Shown in pieces: positions 31,461 through 45,893 of a stretch of 64,000 nt of DNA (the first letter of the stretch is position 1; the number at the start of each line of letters is the position of its first letter). Source of the stretch: Cymbidium sinense (Eukaryota; Streptophyta; Magnoliopsida; Asparagales; Orchidaceae). Location of the stretch: the NCBI GenBank assembly GCA_021442155.1, contig CM038214.1, forward strand, positions 20,981,808 to 21,045,807. Reading direction: 5' to 3'. The translations under genes were made by a program, and so were the position numbers. The notes under the pieces were generated by a model, which had not been told where the DNA came from, ran no database searches, and worked only from the letters and a program-made list of their open reading frames with translations.

Positions 31461-34400
31461 CTAAACTAAAAAAAAAAACTAACTAAAAAAAAAAAACAAA
31501 CTAACTAAACTAATAACTAAAGCTAAACTAAACTAACTAAACCTAAACCTTAAACCCCAAACCCTTATAAACTAAACTAATAATAAACCTAAACCCTAGA
31601 CCTAACTAAACTAACTAAATTAAACAAAATTAACTAACTAATCCTAAACCCTAAACCCTAAACCTAAACTAATTACTTAATAACTAAACTTATAATACTA
31701 ACTAAAACCTAATAAACTAAGCCTAATAACTAAAATACTAAACCCTAAACCTAATAAACCTAAACCCTAAACCTAAACCTAAACCTAACTAACTAAACTA
31801 ACTAAACTAAAACTAAACAAACTAACTAAACCTAAACCTAAACCCTAAACACTAAACAAACTAAAAACTAACTAAAACTAAACTAAACTAATTTAAACCT
31901 AAACTTAAAGCTAGCTAACTAAACCTAAACTTAAACCCTAAACCCTTAAAAAACTAAAAACTAACTAACTAATAATAAAATAATTAAACTAACTAAACTA
32001 ATAAACTAATAACTAAATTAAACTTAACTAATAACTAACTAAACTAACTAATAAACCTAAACCCTAAATGCTAAACCCTAAACCTAAACCCAGACCTAAC
32101 CTAACTAAAACTAACTAACCAATTAAACTAAACTAACTAAACCTAAACCCTAAACCCTAATAACCTAATCTAATAACTAATAATTACTAAAACTAATAAC
32201 AAACTAAACCTAAACCTAAAACTAAACTTAAACTAATAAAACTAAACTAATATAAAAACTAAACTAAACCTAACTAAAAACTAATAAACTAACTAAACTT
32301 AAACTAGTAAACTAAACTAAACCCTAAACCCTAAATAAACAAACTAAACCTAAACCATAAACCCTAAACCTAATAACTAATAAAACCTAATAAAATTAAT
32401 AACTAATAATTATTAAACTAGTAACTAATTAAATATACTAATAACTAAACTAAACTAACTAAACTAATAACTAAACTAATAACTCAACCTAATAATAACT
32501 AACTAACTAACCTAAAACTAATAACTAAACTAACTAAACTAAACTAAAACTAACAATAACTAATTAACTATACCTAAACCCTAAACCTAACTAAACCTAA
32601 ACCCTAAACCTAACTAAACCTAAACTTTAAACAAGAACCAAAAATAATAACTAAACTAATAAACTAAACTAAACCTAAAACCTAAATCCTAACCATAAAC
32701 CTAATTAATTAAACTAAACTAACTTATAACTTAAGCTAACTAAAAAATAAACTAAACCTAATAAATAAACTAAAAACAACCAAACTAACCTAAACTAATG
32801 AATAAATAAACTAACTAAACCAAAAACTAACTAAACTAACAAATAAACTAACTCAACTAAAACTAAACTAGCTAAACTAAACTAAATTAATAAAATGTAA
32901 TAGCTAAACTAAACTAACCTAAAACTAATTAACTAACTAACTAAAACTAAACTAATTAATAACTAACTTAACCTAAACTAACTAAACTAAAACTAACTAA
33001 TAACTAATTAAACTAATTAAACTAACTAATAAACTAACAAAACTAAGCTAATTAAACTAATAACTAAAATTAAACTAACTAAACTAACTAAGTAAAACTA
33101 TTAATAAACTAACTAACCTAAACCCTAAACCCTAAACCCTAAACCTAAACCTAATAAACTAATAAAACTAACTAATAAACAGATTAAACTAACTAAGTTA
33201 ACTAAAACCAAAACCTAAACCCTAATCCTAAAGAAAACTAACTAATAAACTAACTAAACTAACTAACTAATAAAACCTAAACTAACTAAACTAGATAAAC
33301 ACTAATAACTAAACTAATAAATAAAACTAAACCTAAACCCTAAAGGCTTAACCTAATAACTAATAACTAATAACTAAACTAATAAGTAATAAAACCTAAA
33401 GTAATAACTAAATAAATTAATAAAACCTAAACTAATAAACTAAACCAATAAAACTAAACAAAAATAAATAACTAAACTAAAACTAATAACTAAACTAATG
33501 ACTAATCTAAACCTAAACCCAAAACACCCTAAACCTAAACATAAACCCTAAACCCTAATAATTAAAAAAACCTAAACCCTAAACCCATAAACTAAAATTA
33601 ACTAAACCTAAATCCTAAACCTTAAACTAACTAATAATAATAACCTAACTAAAGCCTAAACACTAAACTAATAATAATTAATAAACTAACTAAAACTAAA
33701 ACTAACTAAACTAAAAAAAAACTAATAAACTAATAAAATTAATAAAATTAATAAACTAAACCCTAAACCTAAATTAATAACTAATAACTAAACTAAAACT
33801 AAAATCTAATAAACTAAACCTAAACCTAAACCTAAACCTAAACTTAAACCCTGAACCCTACACCCTAAACTAATAATTAAACTAACTAAACTAAATAATA
33901 ACTAAACTAACTAAACTAAATAATAACTAAACTAAAATACAATAAACTAATAAACTAATAACTAAACTAATAACTAAACTAATAACTAAACTAAACTAAT
34001 AAACTAATAAAAACTAACTAAACTAAACTAAACTAAACTAAACTAAACCTAAACACTAAAACCTAACTAAACTAAACTAAACTAAAACTAACTAAACTAA
34101 AACCCTAAACCCCTAAACCCTAAACCTAACTAAACTAATAAAACTAACTAAACTAAAACTAATAATAACTAAACTAATAAACTAATGAAACTAAAAATAA
34201 ACTAAACTAACTAATAAACTAATTAAACTAATAATTTAAACTAACTACTAAATTAAATAAAAACTAATAAACTAACAAAACTAAACTAAACCTAAATCCC
34301 TAAACCTAATTACCTAAAACCTAAACCTAAACCTAAACTAATAACTAAGCTAAAAACATAAACTAAAACCTAATAAACTAAACTAAACTAAACTAAACTA

Positions 34401-37400
34401 ACTAATAAACTAAAACTAAACCTAAACCTAATAAACTAAACTACACTTAAACCCTAAACCTAAGCTAATTAAATAAACACTAAACCTAATAACTAATAAC
34501 AAAACTAAAACTAATGACTAATAAAAACTAAGCTAATAATAAAACTAATTAATAAAACTAAACCCTAAACCATAAACCTAATTGAAACTAACTAAAAATA
34601 AAAAACTAAACCTAAACTAAACTAAATAACTAACTAAAACAAAATAACTAAATAACTAATAACTAAAATCCTAAACCCTAAACCCTAATAACTAAAACCT
34701 AACTAGACTAAAATAATAAAACTAACCTAAATTAACTAAAAGTAATTAACTAACTAATAAAACTAATTAATATATCTAATAAAACTAAAACTAGTTAATA
34801 ACTAATAAAACTAAATTAAAACTAAACTAAACTAACTAACCTAAACCTTAAACCTAACTAAACTAAACTTAAACTAAACTAAACCAAAACCTAGTAACCC
34901 TAAACTAAACTAACTAAACTAATAACCAAACTAAAACTAATAACTAAACCTAAACCTAAATAATAATTCAAAACTAAATAAAGCTAAACCTAATTAACTA
35001 AATTAAACTAAAACCTAAACCTAATCCTAAACCATAAAAACCTAAAGCTAAACCTAAACCTAAACTAACTAACTAATAACCTAAACCTAAACTAATAACT
35101 AAAATTAAACTATCTAAAACTAATAATAACTAATAACTAATCACTAAACTAAAACTTAAACTAAAACTAACACTAACTATAATACTAAACCTAAACCCTA
35201 AACCTAAACACTAATCCCTAATAACTAAAAACTAAACTAACTAAATAACTAATTACTAACTAAATTAAACTAACTAAACAAATCTTAAACCCTAAACCCT
35301 AAACCTAATAAACTAAACTAAACTAAACCTAAATCTAAACCCTAAACTAATAACTAAACTAAAATAACTAAATAAATACTAATAATAATAAAAAACTAAA
35401 CCCTAAACTAGTAAAACTAAATTAAAACCTAAACCCTTAAACCTAAACTAAAAACTAAACTAACAAAACTGACTAATAACTAAACTAATAAAAACTAACT
35501 AATCTAAACATTATAGCTAAACTAAACTAAACCTAAACCTGAACCCTAAACCCTAAATCTAAACCCTAAACCCTAAACCATAAACCCTAAACCCTAAACC
35601 ATAAACCCTAAAATGAAAAATGAAAACTAAACCTAAACCATAAACCCCCTAAACCTAAACCCTAAACCTAATAGATAAACTAATAAAAGTAAACTAACTA
35701 AACAAACCTAAACTAAAACTAATAAACTAATAATAACTAAAATAATAACTAATAAATAATTAATAAACAAATAAACCTAAACCCTAAACCTGAAACTAAA
35801 TTAAACTAACAAACTAATAACTAAACTAAAATAAAACTAATAAAATTAAACTAATAAACTAAAAAACTAGAAACCTAACTAAAACTTAAACCCTAAACCC
35901 TAAACCTAAACCTAACTAAACTAAAAACTAAACTTAATAAACTAATAAAAACCTAAATAACTAATAAACTAAAACCTAAGCTAATAAACTAATAACTAAA
36001 CTAAACTAAAATTAAAACTAAATAAACTAAATAAACTAAACTAATAATATAAAACTTAAACTAAGAAAATAATAATAAAACTAATAAAATTGAAACTAAT
36101 AAATCTAATAAAATTAACTTAAACCTAATCGCTAAACCTTAAACCTAAACCCTAAACTATAAATCTAAACTAAACCTAAATCCTAAACCCTAAACCTTAA
36201 ACTAAACTAATAAACTAATAACAAACTAAAACCCTAAACCCTAAACCCTAAACCTAAAACTAAACCTAAACCCTAAACCTAATAACTAACTAGTAACTAA
36301 AACTAAAATTAAACTAATAAAAATAAACTAAACATATATCCTAAACCCTAAACCCCACCCCTAAACCTAAACTAATAAAATAAACTAACTAATAAACTTA
36401 AACCCCTAAACCTAAACCTAAACCTAATAACTAAACTAATATTAACTAAACTAATAATAACTAAACTAAATAACCTAAACTAACTAAAACTAAACTAAAC
36501 TAAAACTAAACTAATAATAAAATTAATAAACTACATAAACTAAATAAAACTAATAAATAAAAATAATTAATAAAACTAATAACAAACCTAAAACCTAAAT
36601 TAACTAAAAAAACTTAAACCTAAAAACTAATAAATAAAACTAATAAACCTAAATATAAACCTAAACCCCCTAAAACCTAAACTAGCCTAAAACTAAACCT
36701 AAACTAATAATTAACTAATAACTAACTAATAACTAAATAAAACCTAAACCTAAGCCTAAACCTAAACCTAAATTAAACTAAAACTAAACCTAAAACCTAA
36801 CTAACTAAACTAAACTAAAACCTAAAATAACTAATTAACTAAAAATTAAATTAATAACTAAAACTAAACTAAACCTAAACCCCAAAACCCCAAAACTCCC
36901 CTAAAACTTAAACTAAAACTAATAACCTAACTAAACTAAACTATTAAACTAATAAAACTAACTAAACTAATAAAACTAACCAAATTAACAAAACTAAATT
37001 AAAACTAAACTAATAAACTAAACTAATAAAACTAACTAAACTAACTAATACTAATAACTAAACCTAAACCTAATAACTAAACTAAACTAAACCTAAACCT
37101 AAAAAATTAATAACTAAATCTAAACCCTAAAACCTAAATAAAACTAAAACTAAACTAACAATAATAAACTAAACTAATAATAACTAATAACTACACTAGT
37201 AATATACTAATTAAACTAACTAAATAAATAACTAATAAATAATAAACTAATAAACTAATAAAACCTAATAACTAACTAAACCTAACTAACTAACTAAATT
37301 AATAACTAAAACTTATAGCTAAAACTGAACCCTGAACCCTAAACCCTAAACCTAAAGCTAAACCTATACCCAAAAATCTAAACTAATAGCTAATAAAACT

Positions 37401-40400
37401 AAAAGTACAAAGTAATAACTAAAAGCTAATTAACTGATTAACTAAGAAAACTAACTAAACTAACTAAACTAAAAAACCCTAAACCTAAACCTAACTAACT
37501 AATAAACAAAACTAATAATAATAAATAAAAAACTAATAAAACTAAACTAACTAACTAAACTAAACTAAACTAACTACTAAACCCTAAACCCTAAACCTAA
37601 ACCTAAACTAACTAAACTAAACCTAAACCCAAAACCCAAACTAAACTAATAACTAAACTAAGCTAAAAACTAAGATAACTAAAAACCAAACTAAACTATT
37701 AACTAAACTAACTAAACTAATAAATATCTAAACCTAACTAAACCCAAACCTTAAACCCTAAACCTCAAAGTAATTAAACTAAACTAATTAAAACTCATAA
37801 TAACTAAAACTAATAAAGCTAAACTAATAACTAACCTAAACATAATAAACTAATAACTAAACTAACTAACTAACTGACTAAAACTAACTAATAACTAAAC
37901 CTAATAATAACTAAACTAACTAAACTAATTAACTAATTAATAAATTAATTAAAACTAAATAATAATAAAATTAATAAATAAAAACTAAACTAATAACTAA
38001 AACTAATAAATAATAATAACTAAGAAAACTTAAACTAATAAAATTAATAAAACCTAAACTAATAAACTTAATAAACTAATAACTGTTTAATAAATAAAAA
38101 ACCTAAAACCTAAGCCTAAACTAATAAATAACTAAACTAATGAACTAATAGAACTATTAAAACTAACTAAACCTAAACCTATACCTATACCTAAACCCTA
38201 ATAATAAAAACTAAAACCTAAACCTAACTAATAATTAAACTAAACCTAAATCATAAACCCTAAACCCTAAATCCTAAACAAAACTAATAACTAAACTAAC
38301 TAATAACTAAACCTAATAATAACTAAACTAATTAAACTAACTAAACTAATTAACTAAAACTAAATAATAATAAACTAATAAATAAAAACTAAACTAATAA
38401 CTAAAATGAATAAATAATAATAACTAATAAAACCTAAACTAATAAAATTAATAAAACCTAAACTAATAAACTTAATAAACTAATAACTGTCTAATAACTA
38501 AAAAACCTAAAACCTAAACCTAAACTAATAAACTAATAGAACTAATAAAACTAATTAAACCTAAACCTAAACCTAAACTTAAACCCTAATAATAAAAACT
38601 AAAACCTAAACCTAGCTAATAACTAAACTAAACCTAAACCCTAAACCCTAAACCCTAAACCCTAAACAAAAATAATAACTAAACTAACTAATAATAACAA
38701 ATAAAACTAAACTAAACTAAACTAATAAATTAATAAAACTAAAACTAATAACTAAACTAAAAACTTAAACTAAATTAACTAAACCTAAACCTAATAAATT
38801 AAACTAATTAAAACTAACTAAAGTAAAACTAAAACTGTACTAATAACTAACTAACTAAAAACTTAAACTAAAAAACTAATTACTAAACTAAACCTAAAAA
38901 CTAGCTAAAAACTAATAAAACTAATCTAACTAAACTAACTAATAACTAATAAACTAAACTAAAACTTACTAAATCTAAACCCTAAATTTAACTAACTAAT
39001 AACTAATAACTAAATAAACTAACTAATAAACTAATAATAATTAAAACCTAAACTAATAAATAAAATAAAATAACCTAAACCTTAAGCTCTAAACTAAAAC
39101 CTAAATTAACAATAACAAATAAATAATTAATAACTAATTAAAATTAATAACTAAAACTAAAACTAACTAACTAAATAACTAAACTAACTAAACTAATTAA
39201 ACTAACTAATAATAACTAATAAACCTAATAAACTAAACTAAAAACTAAAACCTAAACTCTATATGAAAACCTAATCCATAAACCTAAATTAAAACTAACT
39301 AAACCTAATCCCTAAAAAACTAACTAAAACCCCCAAACCCTAAATTAATAACTAATAACTAATAAAACTAACTAAACTAAAAACTAAACTTAATAGAATT
39401 AAAACCTAAATAACTAAACTAAATAACTAATAAAACTAACTAAAATTAATAAAACTAATACAACCAACTAATAATTAAAACTAAACTAACTAACCTAATT
39501 AACTAACTAACTAACCTAAACTAAAACTAAACTAATAATAACTAAACCTAAACCCTAAACCCTAAACAAACTAACACTAACTAAACTAAAAACCTTAAAC
39601 CCTAAACCTAACTAAAACTAATAAACTAAATTGAAACTAAACCCTAAACCTAAACTATTAACTAATGAACTAACTAAAACTAATGACTAAACTAATAACT
39701 AAAACTAACTAAACTAAAACTAAAACTAAACTAATAAACTAAACTAATAATTAATAAACCTACTAAACTAACTAATAACTACACCTAAACTAACTAAACT
39801 AACTAATAAAACCTAACTAACTAAAACTAATAACCTATACCTAAACCTAAACCCTAAATCCTAAACCTAATTAACTAACTAACTAACTAAAACTACCTAA
39901 TAATAACTAAACTAATTAAAACTAATAACTAAACTAAATACTAAACCTAAACCCTAAACTAAAAACTAATAAAACTAACTAACTAATAACCTAAACCTTA
40001 AACCCTAAACCCCCTAATAAAATTTAAACTAATAATTAAACTAAAACTAATAATAACTAACTTAAACCCTAAACCTAGCTAAACTAAACTAAACCCTAAA
40101 CCCTTAAAGCTAAACCCCAAAACTTAAACCCTAAACCCTAAACCCCTTAAACCTAAACCCTAAACCCTAAACCCCCTAAACCCCCTAAACCTAAACCCTA
40201 AACCCTAAACCACAAACTAATAACTAATAACTAACTAATAACTAATAATTAAAACCAAAATTACTAAACTCAAACCTATCTAAACTAAAACTAACTAATA
40301 AAAACTAATAACGAACTAAATAAACTCTAAACCCTAAACCCTAAACCTAAACCCTAAACTAACCTAATAAACTATAATAACTATAAACTAAACCTAAATT

Positions 40401-43060
40401 AAACTAAACTAATAATAAATAACTAATAACTAAACAAATAAGTAAACTTAATAATAACTAAACTAAACCTAAACCCTAAACTAATAACTAACTAAACTAA
40501 ACCTAACTAATAAACTAAAAACTAGCTAAACTAACTAAACTAATATCTAAACTAACTAAACTAACTAACTAATAACTAAAATAATAACTAATAATAACTA
40601 ATAAAACCTAAACTAATAAAACAAGTAAAACCTAAACTAATAAACCTAATAAACTAATAACTAACTAATAACTAACTAATAACTAAAAAACCTAAAACCT
40701 AAACCTAAACTAATAAATAACTAAACTAATAAACTAATAGTGTTAATAAAACTAACTAAACATAAACCTAAACCTAAACCCTAATAATAAAAACTAAAAC
40801 CTAAACCTAACTAATAACAAAACTAAATCTAAACCCTAAACCCTAAACTATACTAATAACTAAAATAACTAATAAAATTAAACTAAACTAAATTAATAAA
40901 TTAAGAAAACTATAACTAATAACTAAACTAAAAATTAAAACTAGATTAACTAAACCTAAACCTAATAAAATAAACTAACTAAAACTAACAAAACTAAAGA
41001 TAAAACTATACTAATAACTAACTAACTAAAAACTTAAACTAAAAAACTACTAACTAAACTAAACCTAAAACTAACTAAAAACTAATAAAATTAATCTAAC
41101 TAAACATACCAATAACTAATAAACTAAACTAAAACTAACTAAACCTAAACCCTAAATCTAACTAACTAATAACTAATAATTAAAAAACTAACTAATAAAC
41201 TAAAACCTAAACTAATAACAAAAACTAAATATCCCAAAACTCTAAACCCTAAACCCTAAACCCCAAACCCTAAACCTAAACCATAAACCCTAAATGTAAA
41301 CCGTAAAAAACCTAAACAAATAATAATAAACAAATAATTAATAATTAACTAAAACTAAGAACTAAAATTAAAACTAACTAACTAAACTAAGCAAACTAAC
41401 AAACAATAACTAATAAACCTAATAAACTAAACTAAAAACTAAAACCTAAAGCCTAAATGAAAACCTAATACATAAACCTAAACTAAAACTAACTAAACCT
41501 AATACTTAAAAAACTAACTAATAACCTAAAACCTAAACCTTAAATTAATAACTAATAACTAACTAAACTAATTAAACTAAAAACTAAAGCTAATAAAACT
41601 AAAACCTTAATAACTAAACTAAATAACCTATAAAACCAACTAAAACTAATAAACCTAATACAACTGACTAATAATTAAAACAAACTAAATAATAACTAAA
41701 ACTAAACTAACTAACCTAACTAACTAACTAACTAACCTAAACTAAAACTAAACTAATAATAACTAAACCTAAACCCTAAACCCTAGAATAACTAAAACTA
41801 AGTAAACTAAAAACCTTAAACCCTAAACCTAACTAAAACTAATAAACTAAACTAAACCTAAACCCTAAACCTAAACTAATAACTAATAAACTAACTAAAA
41901 CTAATAAATAAACTAATAACTAAAACTAACTATACTAAAACTAAACTAAACTAATAATTACTAAACTAACTAAACTAACTAATAAACCTAGCTAACCAAC
42001 TAATAAAACCTAACTAATTAAAAAAACTAATATATAACCTAAACCTAAACCTTAAACTCCTAAACAAATTAATTACTAACTAATTAAAATTCTAATACAA
42101 CAAATTACTAAACTAATAACTAAACTAAAATGTAAACCTAAAGCCTAAACTAAAAACTAATAAAACTAACTAACTAATAACCTAAATCCTAAACTCTAAA
42201 CCCCCTAATAAAACATAAACTAATAACTAAACTAAAATTAATAATAACTAACCTAAACCCTAAACCTAACTAAACTAAACTAAACCCTAAACCCCTAAAC
42301 CTAAACCCTAAATCCTAAACCCTAAACCCTAAACCCTAAACCCTAAACCCCCTAAACTTAAACCCTAAACCCTAAACTAATAACTAATAACTAACTAATA
42401 ACTCATAACTAAAACCTAAATAACTAAATTAAATCCTATCTAAACCAAAACTAACTAATAAAAACAAATAATTAACTAAAGAAAACCTAAACTATAAACC
42501 TGAAACCTAAACCCTAAACTAACCTAATAAACTATAAAAACTAAAAACTAAACCTATATTAAACTAAACTAATAAAACTAACTAAACTAATACTAATTAA
42601 TAAATAACTAAACTAATAACTAAACCTAATAATAACTAAACTAAACCTAAACCCTAAACTAATAACTAACTAAACTAAACCTAACTAATAAACTAAAAAC
42701 TAACTAAACTAACTAAACTAATAACTAAACTAACTAAACTAATAAACTATACTAAACTAACTAAATAAATAAACTAAAACCTAACTAAACCAAACTAACT
42801 AATAACTAAACTAAATAAAACCTAATTAAACTAACTAAACCCTAAACCCTAAACTTAATTAAAACTAATTAAATTAATAAACAAATAACTAACTAAACTA
42901 AACCTAATTAACTAAACCTAATAACTAAACTAAACTAAACTTAACTACTAAATTAAACACTAAACTCAACACCTAAACCTAAACTAAAACCTAACTAATA
43001 AAACCCTAAACCCCCCTAAAATTAATAAACTAATAAACTTAAACCCTAACTAAACTATTT
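31461..43060. repeat. 11.6 kb CTAAACTAACTAATAA-type degenerate field
   Basis: Composed almost only of CTAA, CTAAA, CTAATAA and CCTAAACC words with hardly any G on the + strand. Scattered short CCCTAAA runs occur (for example 31393-31450, 35540-35600, 40080-40210, 42280-42380), the last two with C-rich CCCCCTAAA variants. No open frame of 60 codons on either strand. It contains a tandem duplication of about 2.18 kb (about 38390-42740). I see no gene, RNA or transposon in it. Confidence 0.85.
38390..42740. repeat. Tandem duplication, ~2.18 kb period
   Basis: Landmarks recur at near-constant offsets: AAAAAACCTAAAACCTAAAC at about 38498 and 40686 (2188), AAAACTGTAC/AAAACTATAC at 38831 and 41002 (2171), CCCCCTAATAA at 40010 and 42201 (2191), AACCTAATAAACTATA at 40361 and 42521 (2160), CCTAACTAATAAACTAAAAA at 40502 and 42680 (2178). 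A shorter partial copy of the first landmark also occurs near 38098. Confidence 0.75.
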
Positions 43061-43475
43061 ATGCCTTATTTAATAATTAAACCCTACACCTTAAACCGTA
43101 AACCCTAAAACTAATCGTAAACCTTAAACCCTAAACTTACAACCCTAAACTCAAGACCCTGAAACCTAAAAACCCTAAACCCTAAACCTTAAATTAACCT
43201 TAAACCCTAAACCCTAAACCCCAAACTTTAAACCCTAAACTCTAATCCTAATCGTAAACCCTAAACCCTAAACCCTGAAACCCTAAACCCCAAACCATAA
43301 AACCCTAAACCTTAAAGTCTAAACCCTAAACACTAAACACTAAACTAACCCTAAACCCTAAAAATGCTAAACCTTAAAGCCTAAACACTAAACCCTAAAC
43401 CCTAAACTCTAAACCTTAACCCTAAACCCTAAACCCTAAAACTCTAAACTCTAAAACCCTAAACCCTAATTAAAC
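43061..43475. repeat. Telomere-like CCCTAAA block
   Basis: Degenerate CCCTAAA heptamers with the typical one-base variants. It separates the CTAA field from the ~1.2 kb non-satellite insert that follows. Confidence 0.85.
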
Positions 43476-44712
43476 CTTAACTACTCTTTTAAGCTAATTA
43501 ATGAATAATAAATCCCATGAACAATAATAAATTGGTTAATTAAGTTTATTAATCATTGTTCAACACTAAGTGAACTAAGGAATAGGGTTGGGACCTCTTT
43601 CCCTAAGTTCATTTCACCCTTTTTTTAAATGAAATTAATTAAGATTTAACTAATTAAATCACTTAATCAAATTGAAATCATAATCACATCACACCTTAAT
43701 GAACCTAAATCATGGGGTGATCTTGTGTATTTAATAACCTAAAGGAGTTTAATAAAATTATGGTTAGTCCACATGGGTGGGAAAACCATAAGAGTAATTA
43801 GTTAAGTCCGTTAATCTAATTAACTATTAATCATGAGCCAATTGTAATACGCCCCTTTTATTTCCTAGGATCATTGCAAGTTTATTTTCCAAGCAAGGTG
43901 ACATTTCATGTTGGCTCATTGCAAGTTTATTTTCCTTGCATATACTTTAATACATCTAATTAAGGGTTCAACTTAATTAACCCATAAAATCAACCTAGTT
44001 ATATTTCCTTAAATTAAATCAAATCACTAATGTGGGAATGGGTTTAAAACAACAAGTGATGATTTCATAATTAATTCATCTAATTAAGGGTTCAACCTAA
44101 TTAACCCATAAAATCAACTTAATTATATTTCCTTAAATTAAATCAAATCATTAATGTTAGAATGGGTTTAAAATAACAAGAGATGATTTCTCTTCTCCTC
44201 TTTAAATTAAATCAAATCCAAAACTTAATTAAAAAATATGCTTTGGTTTGCTTTAAATAATCTTATTTGATTTGATTATCCTTAAGAACTACTTTGGTTG
44301 AAAGAATCACATGCTTATGTTTGATTGTCCTCTTTCAAATCATGTTAAATTTGGTATGTCATTTGAATTCATGCATCCATCTTTTCAAAACCAAGTAAAA
44401 TAAAATTGATTTACTTTAGTAAGCTTGCATGTGTTGATTTAATTTAATATATTCATGGCTATTATCACTACTAAATCCAAATGTATTTTTTAAAAGCTTA
44501 TAAATGAAAAATAATATGTGTTATCATGCTAGTTATAAATAAATAAAAAATACATTTTCTTATAGCTTAAGAATGTTGAGTTCTCTTTCCTCTATTCATG
44601 TGTTGATTTATATAAGATTGAATTGTAATGGGTATATAGCCTGGATATCCCGGGAACACAAGGCTTTAGCTAGCCCCAAGGAGGTCATTTGATTACCTCA
44701 CTACTGCTTTTG
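43476..44712. mobile_element. Non-satellite 1.2-kb segment, possible LTR or transposon fragment
   Basis: AT-rich but complex sequence occupying the place of the GRP exon in this unit. It contains a direct duplication: ATCTAATTAAGGGTTCAAC at about 43954 and again at about 44077 (about 123 bases apart), each followed by CCATAAAATCAAC and TATATTTCCTTAAATTAAAT. CATTGCAAGTTTATTTTCC occurs at 43873 and 43918. A TATATAG motif lies near 44633. No coding region was found. It could be a solo LTR or other insert, but terminal repeats were not identified. Confidence 0.4.
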
Positions 44713-44770
44713 TTACTTGGTTGATGAAATCAAAAAGATGAAATGTTGAATCATAATTTGTTCTTTGTTA
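44713..44770 (+). pseudogene. GRP 3' UTR end only (copy J, truncated)
   Basis: GTTACTTGGTTGATGAAAT, then AATGTTGAATC and a TTCTTTGTTAAAAAAAA end, match the last 55 bases of the GRP 3' UTR in the other copies. Everything upstream, including the exon, is replaced by the non-satellite segment. It is followed by CCCTAAA repeats, as in complete copies. Confidence 0.8.
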
Positions 44771-45893
44771 AAAAAAAAAACCAAATACCCTAAACCCTAA
44801 ACTAAAACCTGAACATTAAACCAAAACGTAAACCCTAAACCTTAAACCCCAAACCCTAAATCCTAAACCCTAAACCCTAAACCCTAAACCCTAAATCCTA
44901 AACCCTAAACCCTAAAACCCTCAAAGCCTAAACCTAAATTAAATAAAACCTAAAAATAAAATATATAAAAAAACCTAAACCTAAATGAAATAAATTAATT
45001 AAATAAAATAAAAAAATAAACTAAAACTTAAACCTAAACCTAAAAAATAAAATAATATAAAAATAAAAATTAAACTAAAATAAAATAAATAAAAACCTAA
45101 ACTAAACTAAAAAAATAAAATAAATCTAAAAATAAAAACCTAAATAAAATAAAACTAAAATAAACATAAAATAAAATACAATAAAATAAAAACTAAATAA
45201 AAACCTAAACCTACAAAATAAATCTAAAAATAAATTAAAAAAAACCTAAACCCTAAACTAAAAAAAAACCTAATCCTAAAATAAACAAAATAAAATAAAC
45301 ATAAACATAAACTAAAATAAACTAAGCCTAAACCTAAACCTAAAATAAAGTAAACCTTAACCCCAAACTAAATAAAATAAAATAAACTAAAAATAAACCT
45401 AAACCTAAACTAAAAAAAACCTAAATTAAAAACCTAAAATCTAAACCTAAAAAATAAAATAAAAATAAAGCTCAACTATAAAATAAACCTAAACCTAAAA
45501 AAATAAACTAAAGTAAGAAACCTAAAATAAATAAATAAACCTAAAATAAATAAACTAAAGAAAATAAAATAAATTAAATAAACCAAAACATACCGGTTTA
45601 CTTAATTTAAAAAAAAAACCATAAACCCTAAATCCTAAACCTTAAAACCTAAACCTACAAACCTAAACCCTAAACCCTAAACCATAAATCACAACCCTAA
45701 ACACTAAACCCTAAAAGCATAAACCCTAAAATCTTAAACCCTAAACTCTAAACCCTAAACCCTAAATCCTAAACCTTAAACCCTAATCCCTAAACCCCAA
45801 ACCATAAACCTAAACTTAAAGTAACTAAATAAATTACAAAATAAACCTAAATCCTAAAACCTAATAAACCTAAACCTAAACCTAAACCCTAAG
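44771..45893. repeat. Telomere-like, AT-rich, junction, telomere-like
   Basis: CCCTAAA block at 44771-44935, A-rich block at 44936-45590, junction ACCGGTTTACTTAATTT at about 45591-45608 with an A-run, then a CCCTAAA block to the AG before GRP copy F. Confidence 0.85.
45591..45608 (+). repeat. Conserved junction motif between AT-rich and telomere-like blocks (best example)
   Basis: The consensus is ACC(A/G)GTTTACTTAATTT followed by an A-run and then CCCTAAACC. Other copies lie near 25960, 28591, 30464, 47354, 48344, 49968, 52089, 52593, 60157, 63488 on + and, as the complement, near 3030, 5622, 6830, 7985 and 24748. It has no telomere-like periodicity, so its repeated conservation marks a unit boundary. 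No function is known to me. Confidence 0.7.
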
